Counted from the first letter of the stretch, positions 1 to 9,563 are shown. The stretch: DNA of 64,000 nt from Bdellovibrio sp. UBA4095 (GCA_002381805.1 DFXZ01000010.1:186001-250000), one strand, 5' to 3'. Notes: a model not told the origin generated them from the sequence alone. Translations and numbers: made by a program.

Positions 1-1059
1 GCTCAGCGTTTCTTGGCGAAACCGCTGATGCCTGAAGAAATCTTGCTTGTTTTGGAAAAAATTGAAGCGCTCTGGGACCTGCGCAGTATAGATCCAAATG
101 CCAACCGCCGTTCCACTCGCTGGGTGGGTGATTCCGAAGCTTCGCAAAAAATCAAAAAACGTTTGGCAGAACTCAAAGGTGAAACCAGTCCGGTCTTGAT
201 TGAGGGCGAAACTGGTTGCGGAAAAGAAGTCGTCGCACGCCTGCTGCATGAACAAGAAGGTGACCGCCCTTTTATTGCCGTGAACCTTGCGAGCATTCCA
301 GAAAATCTTTTTGAATCAGAATTCTTCGGCCACGTTAAAGGCGCCTTCACGGGGGCCGACCAAAACAAAATGGGTCTAACTGAAGCAGCCAATGGTGGGG
401 ATCTTTTTCTTGATGAAATTGAAGCCATGCCACTCTCTCAGCAAGCCAAGCTTTTAAGATTCCTGGAAAGCGGCGAAGTACGCAGAGTAGGTGCTAAAGA
501 AAGTATTCACGTGAAAACACGCGTGATTGCTGCCAGCAACCGCTCTTTGGAAAAAATGGTGGCTGAGGGTACTTTCCGTGAGGACCTTCTTTATCGTTTG
601 AACTCTCAACATCTACGTTTGCCGCATCTGCGCGAGCGACTCGACGATATTGACGAACTTGCCAAACATTTTCTGGCGGCAGAACGACCCCGCCGGAATA
701 AATCTTTTTCTGATGACGGCATTGCTGCTTTGAAAAAGTACAACTGGCCTGGAAATGTTCGCGAGCTGAAACGCGTTTGCGAACAGCTCAGTTTAACTTC
801 ACCTTTGCCTTTTATTAGAGAAGTCGACGTCGCCACCTGGTTAAAACCAAATACCAGCTTGCCACAGACGCCGTCTTATACAGTCATAGATTTTAATAAA
901 GGTCTGAACCTTTTAGTGGAAGAATTTGAAGCCCATGTCTTACGCTCTTGCCTGAAGCAAGCCGAAGATATTGAGCAGGCAGCAAAAATCCTGCAAATTT
1001 CTCGCTCTAATCTCTACAAAAAAATTAAGGACTACAAGCTCGATGAGGAGCCTTCATGA
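1..1059 (+). CDS. NtrC-family sigma-54-dependent response regulator, 5' end cut by window
   Basis: A transcription activator that would open sigma-54 promoters by ATP hydrolysis. The reading frame is open from base 1. The first visible residues, AQRFLAKP, look like the end of a receiver domain (conserved Lys-Pro after the last strand), so the TTG at 13 is probably not the true start and most of the receiver lies outside the window. The AAA+ domain follows: Walker A GETGCGKE, the GAFTGA sigma-54 contact loop, Walker B GGDLFLDEI, and an arginine-finger region FREDLLYRL. A Fis-type helix-turn-helix lies at the C-terminus (EQAAKILQISRSNLYKKI). The stop overlaps the next start by 4 bases (ATGA), so it is translationally coupled to the phospholipid genes. 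The target genes are not visible. Confidence 0.9.
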   Translation, partial: AQRFLAKPLMPEEILLVLEKIEALWDLRSIDPNANRRSTRWVGDSEASQKIKKRLAELKGETSPVLIEGETGCGKEVVARLLHEQEGDRPFIAVNLASIPENLFESEFFGHVKGAFTGADQNKMGLTEAANGGDLFLDEIEAMPLSQQAKLLRFLESGEVRRVGAKESIHVKTRVIAASNRSLEKMVAEGTFREDLLYRLNSQHLRLPHLRERLDDIDELAKHFLAAERPRRNKSFSDDGIAALKKYNWPGNVRELKRVCEQLSLTSPLPFIREVDVATWLKPNTSLPQTPSYTVIDFNKGLNLLVEEFEAHVLRSCLKQAEDIEQAAKILQISRSNLYKKIKDYKLDEEPS

Positions 1060-2000
1060 TCGACTTTGATTTCAGTCTTCCCTTACGTATCGCTATGCCG
1101 ACGGCTTGGGAAAGTCCTATTTACCGCCAAACCGTTCTTATTGTTCTGTCGATCATTTTTGGATCTGCAGCGATCGTCTTCTTTTTCCGTAAGAAGAACT
1201 ATTACTTCGTACAGTCTTGGGCCAGTATCAAATCCTGGCTGATCGTAGCGCCTGCTCTATTTGTATTGATGGGGCTTCCAGAACCTTGGCCACTTGTGGT
1301 TCTGACTGTTTTGGCAATCCTTGGAGCCAAGGTTTTCTTCCAGATTATGGGAATGTTTCATCGCAGTCATTTCGTGATGATCTGTTATGCCGGCATTATC
1401 GGACTGGGCATTTGTACCTGGTCTGATCGCCTGGATATTTACAATGCCATGCCAATGATGGTTTTGGGTGTAACGTGCTTGGTCCCTTTAGTTCGTAATT
1501 CCTATAAACGCATGATTCAGTACATTTCTCTGACTCTTCTTGCCTTTATATTTCTGGGCTGGTCATTCATGCATTTGGGTCTGATCATGAAGTTCCCAAA
1601 TGGTGTCTTCCAGATGATGTATCTAATTATTTTGACGGAATTCTGTGACAATACGAATTTAGCTGTCAGTCGCTACATCGGTGGTTGGAAGCTTTTCCCG
1701 GGAATCAATCCCCGCAGAACTGTGGGCAGTACGTTGGTTTCTGCGCTTTTGACAGTGTTCCTGGCTGGATCTATGAGGTTCCTACTTCCTGATGGCTCAG
1801 ATAAATACTGGCTGGCTGCGGGGTTGGTCGCCTCTTTGGGCGGCTTCGTCGGCGACCTCGTAATGACAGTTGTGCGCCGAGATGCCGGCATGAAAACAGT
1901 GGGACCTTTCATCATCGGCCGAGGTGACTTCCTTCACCGCATGGATCGTCTGATTTTTGTGGCTCCGATTTATTATTATGTGATGACGGTCATTCTATGA
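1056..2000 (+). CDS. Phosphatidate cytidylyltransferase family membrane protein (CdsA-like)
   Basis: Likely makes CDP-diacylglycerol from phosphatidate and CTP in the inner membrane. It has 314 residues and about eight hydrophobic segments. The C-terminal third carries the family signature in modified form: a GD pair in FVGDLVMTVVRRDAGMK, then GRGDFLHRMDRL, equivalent to the usual D-x-x-KR-x-x-x-KD and GHGGxxDRxD elements. It overlaps the regulator upstream and the acyltransferase downstream by 4 bases each, so three proteins are made as one coupled unit. It may be a second CdsA-like paralogue rather than the housekeeping enzyme, because the motif is not canonical (GRGDFLHRMDR in place of GHGG-DR). 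The N-terminal region is divergent. Confidence 0.8.
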   Translation: MIDFDFSLPLRIAMPTAWESPIYRQTVLIVLSIIFGSAAIVFFFRKKNYYFVQSWASIKSWLIVAPALFVLMGLPEPWPLVVLTVLAILGAKVFFQIMGMFHRSHFVMICYAGIIGLGICTWSDRLDIYNAMPMMVLGVTCLVPLVRNSYKRMIQYISLTLLAFIFLGWSFMHLGLIMKFPNGVFQMMYLIILTEFCDNTNLAVSRYIGGWKLFPGINPRRTVGSTLVSALLTVFLAGSMRFLLPDGSDKYWLAAGLVASLGGFVGDLVMTVVRRDAGMKTVGPFIIGRGDFLHRMDRLIFVAPIYYYVMTVIL

Positions 2001-2767
2001 AAGATTGGGACTACGAAAACGAGCAGTGGACCAAGCTGCCAACCTATCTAAAGCATTTGCCATTGTTTACTCGTCATATCGACTTGTTCAGCGTGTGCAT
2101 GCGCTTTCTTTGGTCCATCGTTCTAAAGAATATTCTCTACAAGTTCTACATCCGGCTGGAAGTGCGGGGCACTCCTTTTTCTCAGATCCATAAAGAGCAG
2201 CCTAAGCTGATTATTATTAGCAACCACGCCAGCCATTTGGATGCGGTTTCCATTGCTGCATCCATTCCTCGCAGATACTGGTTGGACTTATACATAGCCG
2301 CCGCCAAGGATTACTTTTTCAGCAACCCGGTCTTTATGTTCTTCTCCCAGCATTGCTTGGGAGCTATTCCTATCGACCGTAAAGACCGCAAAGGCGAAGC
2401 CATTAATCTGATTCTGAAACTGCTGAACGAGCTGCCGCGCATGTGGTTGATTATTTTTCCGGAAGGCACACGTTCCAAAGACGGCAAAATTCAGGAATTC
2501 AAAAGAGGTGTGTCGATCTTTTCAGAGCGCACCAAAACACCTCTGCTGTTCACATATTTAGACGGAGTCATGCAACTGTGGCCGAAGGGTCAGTCGATGC
2601 CTAAGCCCGGAAAACTTATTCTGCACGTAGGTCCCGTTCACCCTCCAGGTCCGATCCAAGAGGTGTATGCTGCTTATAAGGAATGGGTGATGACTATCAA
2701 TCCCAACGCTTTTGCTGAACTGAAAACGCAGGAGGAGCCTACTCATGGTAACGCCGAACAACTTTGA
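1997..2767 (+). CDS. 1-acyl-sn-glycerol-3-phosphate acyltransferase (PlsC-like)
   Basis: Transfers an acyl chain to a lysophospholipid, probably making phosphatidate, the substrate of the CdsA-like protein encoded just before it. It has 256 residues. Block I NHASHLD (HX4D catalytic pair) and block III FPEGTRS (phosphate binding) are both intact. A hydrophobic stretch near residues 35-50 suggests membrane association. The start overlaps the upstream stop (ATGA) and the 3' end overlaps the next gene by 23 bases. The order acyltransferase plus cytidylyltransferase suggests a dedicated phospholipid-modifying pathway under the same transcript as the upstream regulator. Acyl donor and exact acceptor cannot be read from the sequence. 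Confidence 0.88.
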   Translation: MKDWDYENEQWTKLPTYLKHLPLFTRHIDLFSVCMRFLWSIVLKNILYKFYIRLEVRGTPFSQIHKEQPKLIIISNHASHLDAVSIAASIPRRYWLDLYIAAAKDYFFSNPVFMFFSQHCLGAIPIDRKDRKGEAINLILKLLNELPRMWLIIFPEGTRSKDGKIQEFKRGVSIFSERTKTPLLFTYLDGVMQLWPKGQSMPKPGKLILHVGPVHPPGPIQEVYAAYKEWVMTINPNAFAELKTQEEPTHGNAEQL

Positions 2768-3653
2768 AGTTGAAAAAACAAAAATCCACATCGGGCCCTA
2801 TGAGATTTGTCCGATCCCAACAGGCATCTTTGGCTTAGACGGCGGAGCCATGTTTGGAACAGTTCCTCGAGTTTTATGGGAGCGCTCGAATCCTCCTGAT
2901 GAAAAAAATCGAATTCCGATGGAGGCTCGATGTCTTTTGTTAAAATCGAAAGACTTGAACATTTTGATCGACACCGGAAATGGCGCCGATTTTATTGCAA
3001 AGTATGGCGAGAAACTGGGCGGCAAATTTAAAGAAATGTATGCTATGGACGAAAGCGGGCCTTCTCTTATGAAAAGCCTTGCTGCCAATGGATTGAAGCC
3101 AGAGAATATTCATCACGTCATACTGACTCATCTGCATTTCGACCATGCCGGAGGCGCCACAACGGAAGTCAACGGTCAGGTTGTGCCCACTTTCCCCAAT
3201 GCAAAGTACTGGATTCAGGAAATGAATCTGGAAACCGCGAGCAAACCCAACTTGCGTGAAAAGGCTAGTTACTTTGCACCGAACTTTCAACCGCTGCTTG
3301 ATAGTGGTGTGGCGAATATTTTGAAAGGTCCACAAAATGACATCCTGCCAGGCGTATCAGTTTTAGTTTCGAATGGTCACACTCAGGGCCAACAAGTTGT
3401 GAAAGTCAGCGATGGTAAAAAATCATTGCTATTCTGTGCAGACCTTGTCCCCACCAGCAGCCATGTCAGAACACCTTGGTTGATGGGCTATGACCTGCAG
3501 CCCTTAACCCTGATGGAAGAAAAACAAAAGTATCTTGGTGAAGCCGCTGATCAGTCATGGTATCTTTTTTTCGAGCACGATCCTTATTGTGATGCTGCCT
3601 TGATTGAAAGAAGCGGAAATGACTTTGCGGTACAGAAACGTTTTTGGCTTTAG
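2745..3653 (+). CDS. Metallo-beta-lactamase-fold hydrolase
   Basis: A di-metal hydrolase of the MBL superfamily, 302 residues, with no signal peptide, so cytoplasmic. Metal ligands are visible as HLHFDHAG (HxHxDH), the later His in SNGHTQGQ, the Asp in FCADLVP and the terminal His in FEHDPY. The start is fixed by a strong AGGAGG about 9 bases upstream, inside the end of the acyltransferase gene. The family includes lactonases, phosphodiesterases and thioesterases, and the sequence does not decide between them. Its place in a phospholipid operon makes a lipid-derived or ester substrate possible, but this is inference. Confidence 0.85.
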   Translation: MVTPNNFEVEKTKIHIGPYEICPIPTGIFGLDGGAMFGTVPRVLWERSNPPDEKNRIPMEARCLLLKSKDLNILIDTGNGADFIAKYGEKLGGKFKEMYAMDESGPSLMKSLAANGLKPENIHHVILTHLHFDHAGGATTEVNGQVVPTFPNAKYWIQEMNLETASKPNLREKASYFAPNFQPLLDSGVANILKGPQNDILPGVSVLVSNGHTQGQQVVKVSDGKKSLLFCADLVPTSSHVRTPWLMGYDLQPLTLMEEKQKYLGEAADQSWYLFFEHDPYCDAALIERSGNDFAVQKRFWL

Positions 3654-4437
3654 AAATTTCATTTCGGTCTGCCGAGATGCCTGGCGACAAGTCCGCGTGG
3701 GCGAGGTACAACTGGTCGCAGGGTCGTTAGCGTTTTCTTCTCTTTTAGGGCTGGTACCGTTTCTGGCTGTGGTCCTTGCAACATTCCAGTCGATAGGCGG
3801 ACTTGAAGCTTTTTACCCGAAGGTTGAACATCTACTTTTTCAATACATGCGTGAGGCCGTTGGCGGTGATGCCTCGAGAGTCTTTCGCAGCTTCCTCAAA
3901 AATGTCCATGCGGGAAAATTAGGGACTACGGGGGCGGTCTTTTTGTTTTTGACGTCTCTGCGAATGACCAACGACATGGAAGTTGGCATCAACCGTGTGT
4001 GGAATATCAAAAACACTCGTCCTCTTTATGCGCGCCTCATTTATCAATGGGCCTTTATCCTGCTGATCCCTGTCTTACTGGCCGTTTACATCGGTTTTAA
4101 TTCCCTGGAGCAATTCAAATTCGTACACAGCTACGTTCCCGCGAAAGTATCGAATTGGCTTGTATTGATCGGAAGCTTATTCTTAGTCTTTAAGGTTGTT
4201 CCGGCCACTCATGTTCGAAAGTTCCCTGCCTTAATCAGCTCTGTTTTTACAGCTCTAGGACTTTACGGTGTACATCAGGGGTTTCTAAGACTTGTTATGA
4301 AGTTTTTCAGTTACAACAAGATCTATGGCTCTTTTGCAGCTCTACCTCTGTTACTGATCTGGATTCTGACAATTTGGTACATCATTCTGATGGGCGTCGC
4401 TCTTTGCGCAAGCCTTCAACGTCGCCGTCTCGCTTAA
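3619..4437 (+). CDS. YihY/BrkB-family inner-membrane protein
   Basis: A polytopic membrane protein of the YihY/BrkB family, whose molecular role is not settled. About six hydrophobic segments are visible, with family-like features: an N-terminal amphipathic stretch, LAFSSLLGLVPFLAVVLA, and a C-terminal SFAALPLLLIWILTIWYIILMG. I take the ATG at 3619 as the start. An in-frame TTG at 3604 would add five residues but has no better ribosome site. The gene overlaps the hydrolase upstream by 35 bases, so it belongs to the same transcript. Length (272 residues) is normal for the family. Confidence 0.85.
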   Translation: MTLRYRNVFGFRNFISVCRDAWRQVRVGEVQLVAGSLAFSSLLGLVPFLAVVLATFQSIGGLEAFYPKVEHLLFQYMREAVGGDASRVFRSFLKNVHAGKLGTTGAVFLFLTSLRMTNDMEVGINRVWNIKNTRPLYARLIYQWAFILLIPVLLAVYIGFNSLEQFKFVHSYVPAKVSNWLVLIGSLFLVFKVVPATHVRKFPALISSVFTALGLYGVHQGFLRLVMKFFSYNKIYGSFAALPLLLIWILTIWYIILMGVALCASLQRRRLA

Positions 4438-4607
4438 AAGGTGTTTTTAACAGTCACGGAGAGACGAGCTTTACTCGAGCTTCGGTTCGGAGAATCACCC
4501 AAGCTAAATTGCTGCAACGCGCTGTTCATCTTTTTTCAAGCCCTGTTCTTGGAATTTTCAAATAGATTTGATAGTTTCTGCCACTTCAGAGATAATCACT
4601 TATCTGT

Positions 4608-4684
4608 GGTGCTGTAGCTCAGCTGGATAGAGCAATTGCCTTCTAAGCAATAGGTCGCACGTTCGAGTCGTGCCAGCATCACCA
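4608..4684 (+). tRNA. tRNA-Arg (anticodon TCT)
   Basis: A full cloverleaf can be folded. The acceptor stem GGTGCTG pairs with CAGCATC with one G-T pair. The D arm is GCTC...GAGC. The anticodon stem ATTGC/GCAAT encloses loop CTTCTAA, giving anticodon TCT (Arg, AGA codons). The T stem GCACG/CGTGC encloses TTCGAGT. A discriminator A and an encoded CCA follow. It stands alone between the YihY gene and the lactate permease. No integrase, repeat or attachment-site-like duplication was seen beside it. Confidence 0.97.
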
Positions 4685-4793
4685 TTTTTCTCCGGTTCTT
4701 TCCCACTTTTCATAATGCCCGCACACTTTTTCTAGTAAAACTTATCGTCCCTTTCCGATTGTTCGCAATACTCAAAAACGTTAATCTTGTTCA

Positions 4794-6296
4794 GTGAACT
4801 TTATATTTGCGGCATCGCCAATTCTTGTGTTCGTGGTTCTTTTGCTGATCTTGCGGATCAAAGTTCAGTATGTCGCTGCTGTTACTTTCGCGTTTACCGC
4901 TCTGATCGCAATTGTAAAGTGGTCTCTTCCCCTAGCCTATTTAGGCTCGGCAGTAGGAAAAGGCTCGTTAATTACTCTGGATATTTTATTAATCATTTTC
5001 GGTGCCATCATTTTTTTAAACTATCTGAAGAAAATCGGAGTGATCAGTCAACTCGAATCCTTGTTAAGCTCGCTCAGTCTTGATCGCCGTATTCAGGCGA
5101 TTTTATTAGCCTGGTTTTTTGGAAGCTTCATCGAGGGAACCTCTGGGTTTGGAACTCCTGCCTTGGTGGTCGCACCCCTTCTGGTCGGAATCGGCTTTCC
5201 CGCTTTGATGTCGATTTTGATCTGCTTAGTTGCAAATAGCACAGCTGTCGCATTTGGGGCTGTCGGCACACCTGTTCGGGTCGGTTTTGCCGAACTCGCA
5301 ATTTCAGGAATTCCAGAAAAGGCAGCACTTATCAATCTCCTGGCTGGCGGAGTTGTACCTCTGCTAATTGTGGCATTCGTCGTGGGATCCGATCGAAAAC
5401 GGCGTGTGAAAGCTTTTTTTGAATGTGTCCCATGGGCCCTTTTTGCGGGTTTGTCCTTTCTTCTGCCTTACTATTTTATTTCTTATTTAGGTTATGAATT
5501 CCCGTCGATATTTGGCTCTGCCATTGGATTGGGGCTGGCCGTGGTCTCAATTCGTTTTAATTTTCTGATTCCAAAAAGTGTTTTTCGATTCCAATCAGAC
5601 AATCCCATCATTTTACCAGAGCTGTCTGGAAGATTCTTGAAAGCGCTTAAGCCTTATCTTTTGCTTCTGGTGATCCTCCTAGGTGGTAAGATGCTCTTTT
5701 CGTCCTGGCGAATTCCTTTCGAGCTCGGGCACGGTTTGGTCCACTCTGTTCAGGTTTTCAATCCGGGGTTTGCATTTCTCACAGCAATTTTGATTCTGAA
5801 TTTCAAAAATGCAGTCCCACTTTCAGAGTTTGTGATTTTGGCACGCTCCAGCTTCGCGCTCATTCGCAAATCAGCAGTGGCAATTTTTTGTGTAGCAGCA
5901 ATGACATACACGTTGGTACTTACTGATCTCAGCTCAACCGAGGGAATGCTTCAAGTCATCGCCAAACCTCTAGCGAACCAAAACTTGCCGTTCTTTTCGG
6001 TTTTCATAGGAGCCTTTGGTTCCTTTCTCGCAGGTAGCGCAACAGTATCGAACTTACTGCTTGGACCGATCCAAGCCCAAGCTGCCGAACAGCTAGGATA
6101 TTCCCTGCCGTGGATTTTAGCACTCCAGTTAGTTGGCGCAGGCGTTGGAAACATGATAGCCTTACCCAATCTCTTAGCTGTTGCCGCGGCCGTGGGTCTT
6201 CATGATCAAGAATCCCACCTGCTTCGACGCTTAATATTGCCCTGTTTTCTATATTTAGTCTTGGCTGCAATAATTGGTCAGATCATTATAAATTGA
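4794..6296 (+). CDS. L-lactate permease (LctP family)
   Basis: A secondary transporter for lactate or glycolate, probably coupled to protons. It has 500 residues with about twelve to fourteen hydrophobic segments, slightly shorter than typical LctP (about 550). The family's most conserved stretch is present: FIEGTSGFGTPALVV followed by the Asn-rich loop CLVANSTAVAFGAVGTP. A second conserved region, GSFLAGSATVSNLLLGPIQ, lies near residue 405. The start is a GTG with no clear Shine-Dalgarno sequence, and a few alternative starts are possible within the first helix. The next gene, a universal stress protein, starts 37 bases later and may be co-transcribed. Confidence 0.88.
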   Translation: MNFIFAASPILVFVVLLLILRIKVQYVAAVTFAFTALIAIVKWSLPLAYLGSAVGKGSLITLDILLIIFGAIIFLNYLKKIGVISQLESLLSSLSLDRRIQAILLAWFFGSFIEGTSGFGTPALVVAPLLVGIGFPALMSILICLVANSTAVAFGAVGTPVRVGFAELAISGIPEKAALINLLAGGVVPLLIVAFVVGSDRKRRVKAFFECVPWALFAGLSFLLPYYFISYLGYEFPSIFGSAIGLGLAVVSIRFNFLIPKSVFRFQSDNPIILPELSGRFLKALKPYLLLLVILLGGKMLFSSWRIPFELGHGLVHSVQVFNPGFAFLTAILILNFKNAVPLSEFVILARSSFALIRKSAVAIFCVAAMTYTLVLTDLSSTEGMLQVIAKPLANQNLPFFSVFIGAFGSFLAGSATVSNLLLGPIQAQAAEQLGYSLPWILALQLVGAGVGNMIALPNLLAVAAAVGLHDQESHLLRRLILPCFLYLVLAAIIGQIIIN

Positions 6297-6333
6297 CCAC
6301 AGCGATCGCATTGCCATTGGAAAGGAATTTTAG

Positions 6334-7245
6334 ATGAGTACAAGTACAAAAAAAATAAAATCACTTCACAATGTTGTCGTTGCTATTGAACCAATCTCAG
6401 AGCGTTCACTTTCATTCCAAACATTCTCCAAGACGATCCAAAAATTTCAGAAGCATCACGTCTTACCAAGCACCTCGATTTTATCAGTCATTCATCCCTC
6501 ACTCTATTCAGTTCCAAGTTCATGGTATCGTGAAGCTGAAAATAAATATGCGGATGAAGCAGCTAAGAACATCGAGAAGAACTGCCAAGGAACGTTTGAC
6601 TATAGCTCTGTGCAGATCCTCAAAGGAAAAGCATCGACCAATCATTACTTGGTTGAGGAAGTATCGGAGTACCTTAAGAAAATTCACTCTCAACTGCTTG
6701 TGGTTTTAAGCAGCAACCGCCAGGGGCTACCTTACTGGTTAGTTGGAAGTTTTGCCGAAACCGCAGCATTTAGTGCGACTTCTTCTGTTCTGGTCGTTAA
6801 GCCTCATCTAAAAAATCAGGAGTTTTCTGGCAAACCCAGATTCACTTTAGCATTGGATGCGAGCGCGAATTATTCGACTCGCCATCTTAAATGGGTCATC
6901 GATCTAGTTGAACCGGCAAATGCACATGTGGATATTATCAGCGTTAAACCCGGTAAAGGTATCTTTTCATCATTAAGAAAACCCGAAAGTCCAAAGCTTG
7001 CCAATAAAGAACTTAAGCATTTTGAAAAAGAGCTGAATGATGCAGGCATTTCGACGTCGTTAAGCTTTATTAAAGAAAAAGACTCTGTACCACAGACCAT
7101 CGTGGACTTCGCGGATAAAAAGAAATCCTGGGGGATTATTACGATCACGACGGAAAGAGCCATCGCCAGGAAACTCCTGCTCGGCTCTACCGCTCGGAAG
7201 GTCTTGACCTTAACTAAAAGACCTTTCTTCGCAGTTCGCCTTTAA
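6334..7245 (+). CDS. Tandem-domain universal stress protein
   Basis: A cytoplasmic UspA-type protein with two domains, 303 residues. Domain 1 (about residues 10-155) ends with GSFAETAAFSATSSVLVVKP, which matches the G-(S/T) phosphate-binding and terminal strand region of Usp domains. Domain 2 (about 165-303) begins with FTLALDASANYSTRHLK and ends with LLGSTARKVLTLTKRPFFAV. The ATP-binding glycine motif is only partly conserved, so nucleotide binding is uncertain. A clear AAGGAATTTT ribosome site precedes the ATG. A second protein of the same architecture lies at 15809-16708, also beside transport genes. Confidence 0.85.
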   Translation: MSTSTKKIKSLHNVVVAIEPISERSLSFQTFSKTIQKFQKHHVLPSTSILSVIHPSLYSVPSSWYREAENKYADEAAKNIEKNCQGTFDYSSVQILKGKASTNHYLVEEVSEYLKKIHSQLLVVLSSNRQGLPYWLVGSFAETAAFSATSSVLVVKPHLKNQEFSGKPRFTLALDASANYSTRHLKWVIDLVEPANAHVDIISVKPGKGIFSSLRKPESPKLANKELKHFEKELNDAGISTSLSFIKEKDSVPQTIVDFADKKKSWGIITITTERAIARKLLLGSTARKVLTLTKRPFFAVRL

Positions 7246-7526
7246 TCTCCTAAAAACTTTTACGAAGCCTCTGTTTGCTGATGGGCAAATAGTTGTTTTT
7301 ATAAATCAGTACTCGTTGGCATTTCGAAGCTGCATAAAAAGCGAAGGGAAGCAGATGGAAAGTACATCGTTTACTGCGAAATGAACACGGTAGTTTTGAC
7401 CAACACATCCATAACCAAAGTCAGCGGAAGAATGGCGGAGCTTTTTAGTGCAAAAGGTTTAGTGAAGTTTATCAACTTAATATTCAATTGTTTCTCCTGT
7501 CGTTAAGTATCATTAGCTCCCACATT

Positions 7527-9191
7527 TTAATGACTCGGATGTCTTTTTAGCACGATAGCGGGCGACAGTGGTGCAAAGTTTAGCAAATCGTACGCATTAA
7601 GAATATAGTCGTCGCCATCAAGCCAAGTACCTGTAGCCCATATTGTCGCTCCCATATTAACACTATCTAAGTGATCCATGAAATCTTCCCCGACTTGGTC
7701 CCAAGAATTTGCATCGCCCGGAACCATAACGGAGTTCGGCCAACCAAACTCACCCATAAATCCTTTCACTTGCTGAGAATCAACCCAGTCAGTAAAAACT
7801 TTGACCCGGGCGACAGCTCGCTCTGACACAGAAGCGTAACCTTCAGAAATGGCATTGGCAGTTTCTGCCGTAAAGGAAAGCGCATAGGTACCGCTCCCGT
7901 CAGTGTCAAAATATTGATGGGCGTGGTACATGATTTTATCGCTCGGGTCATCAATCCATTTAGTCGGGTGATACGTCGCCCATCTGCTAGCTGCAGCGAA
8001 TCCATAGCCTTCGATCATCAACATGACGGAGGTATCCACTGTTCGAATGGCATCCACTGCTGTTTGCGAAAAGGATTCCCAGGTTTTTTCAGGGCTCAAT
8101 CCCGTAACAATATTACCATGATAAATTTCTTCAATGAACACTTCCGAGGTCCCGCCAGTGGGATCATTGACAAGTAGCTCGATATCTATGCGAACATGTG
8201 TGTCCCATAAATCAGCCGGTGCTACTGAACCATCTCCTAGATTCACGAAAGTTTCTGGAGAAAAGTGAAGATAAAAGCGCGCTCCTGGACTCACTTCAAT
8301 AGCGGGGCTTGCGTAAGTGGCATATCCACTGCTTATCATTGTCATACGGATTCTCGGATAAGTTCCAGCGGAAGTGGTTAGCTTTCCTTTAAATTTAAAA
8401 GTTGATCCGTTTGCCTTTAAGGCTCCATGGTCAGCTGCACCGATGGATATGCGAGAATATTCCGTGCCAGACCCAGCAGCAGGAGTCTCTGCGAACCGAA
8501 GGGCACCATCTCCTACGGTCGCATCATGTGACACTGCTGCGCCCATGTCTGCCGACCACGTGCCAATACCAGAAGCAAAAGAAAACAGTAAATTTGCGGG
8601 GAGCGAAGGCACAGAGTTTCTAGAATCGGGAATCATGCTAGGCTCATTCATAATATCGTAAGCATAGATTGCCGCATAGGCATTTGGGTCCGCTTTAATC
8701 GCCGTCGCCAACTTCGTCCAAATGTCGGCAAACTGAGATTCCGTGGGACCTTCATCTTCACCGAATCGATATACTGACCCCGATATATTATATCCACCAA
8801 AATTATGCATAGTAAGAATAATTTTAACTCCGGCAGCTTGAGCAAATCGCAAAGACTCTAAAATGTACTCCAAATAAGTAGAATCAAGAACACCGCCAAG
8901 AGTAGGTTGAACACGTTCCCAAAGAAATGGGAGCCGGACAACATCAACACCATCTGCCTTAAGCTTTTCAAAATTCGCAAGAGTCGGCTTCGTATAGTTG
9001 GTGTTGAAAATCCCAGGTATATGATCCGCAGCCATTCCTAGATCCATGATGTTGACACCGCGGAGATAGCTGAGCTCAGTCGACACAGGTACCGTAGAGG
9101 CTTCCCTTTTGACACCGTAGAAACCACAGCTCGCAGAGTTGAATATGAAGACCAAAAAAACGATTGATTTCATAAATAAGTTTATTCGCAT
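7527..9191 (-). CDS. Exported glycoside hydrolase family 5 enzyme with inserted beta-sandwich-like domain
   Basis: A secreted glycosidase of the GH5 (cellulase A) fold. The start is set at the ATG at 9191, preceded by AAGAGG at 8 bases; an in-frame upstream extension lacks support. The N-terminus is hydrophobic and ends in SASC, a possible but non-ideal lipobox. Catalytic residues: acid/base Glu in YDIMNEPS and nucleophile Glu in GFMGEFGWPN. Also visible are the HNFGGY and HQYFD substrate-site elements. Between the NEP motif and the next core strand (MLMIEGYGF) lie about 170 extra residues rich in Gly, Ser and Thr that look like a carbohydrate-binding beta-sandwich. Substrate is unknown. Confidence 0.85.
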   Translation of the reverse strand: MRINLFMKSIVFLVFIFNSASCGFYGVKREASTVPVSTELSYLRGVNIMDLGMAADHIPGIFNTNYTKPTLANFEKLKADGVDVVRLPFLWERVQPTLGGVLDSTYLEYILESLRFAQAAGVKIILTMHNFGGYNISGSVYRFGEDEGPTESQFADIWTKLATAIKADPNAYAAIYAYDIMNEPSMIPDSRNSVPSLPANLLFSFASGIGTWSADMGAAVSHDATVGDGALRFAETPAAGSGTEYSRISIGAADHGALKANGSTFKFKGKLTTSAGTYPRIRMTMISSGYATYASPAIEVSPGARFYLHFSPETFVNLGDGSVAPADLWDTHVRIDIELLVNDPTGGTSEVFIEEIYHGNIVTGLSPEKTWESFSQTAVDAIRTVDTSVMLMIEGYGFAAASRWATYHPTKWIDDPSDKIMYHAHQYFDTDGSGTYALSFTAETANAISEGYASVSERAVARVKVFTDWVDSQQVKGFMGEFGWPNSVMVPGDANSWDQVGEDFMDHLDSVNMGATIWATGTWLDGDDYILNAYDLLNFAPLSPAIVLKRHPSH

Positions 9192-9563
9192 CTTATGAAC
9201 CTCTTGTAAACTCATCGGATTTATGAGTACCAGACTTGACATGTCTGCACACCTTTCTCAATATTGAACCTTACCCGTTTCGTGTCGCAGTGAGACTGGC
9301 GCAACAAATTCGCATCCTCTGGGACTGTCCAGCAATGTGGTTTTGACATCTTTGACCAAAGTCATCTACTTATTGAAATCGCTTCGCAAAAGAAATTGAT
9401 TCCGCGCTTTTATGTATGCACTCATCGGCCTGTTAACGGCAGTTTTTAGCCGGGGATTAATGACCCTGGCACAGCAATTGAAGTTATTGGGGCCGCCACT
9501 CGACGAGTTTCGCAAGTGCATAGCCTTTTTTGATCGCAGAGGTCACTTGCGGGAAGCGATCCT
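9192..9563. other. Intergenic region between GH5 and chemoreceptor genes
   Basis: No recognised gene. It holds the upstream region of the GH5 gene and a short + strand open frame (see next entry). A different frame is open from about 9283 to the stop at 9448 without a start codon, so the region may contain a decayed or frame-shifted gene. A perfect 8-base inverted repeat, CGCAAGTG (9511-9518) and CACTTGCG (9544-9551), lies close to the end of the chemoreceptor gene. Confidence 0.4.

Noticed and set aside
3466..3711. Minus-strand frame across the MBL/YihY junction
   Set aside because: Antisense to two coupled genes, no Shine-Dalgarno and Arg/His-rich composition typical of antisense frames.
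4608..4684. tRNA gene as integration site of a mobile element
   Set aside because: No integrase, no duplicated tRNA 3' end and no change in gene style around it.
7381..7506. 41-codon + strand frame in the gap between Usp and GH5 genes
   Set aside because: No ribosome site and no recognised motif; the upstream part of the frame is open without a start. Not enough support for a gene.
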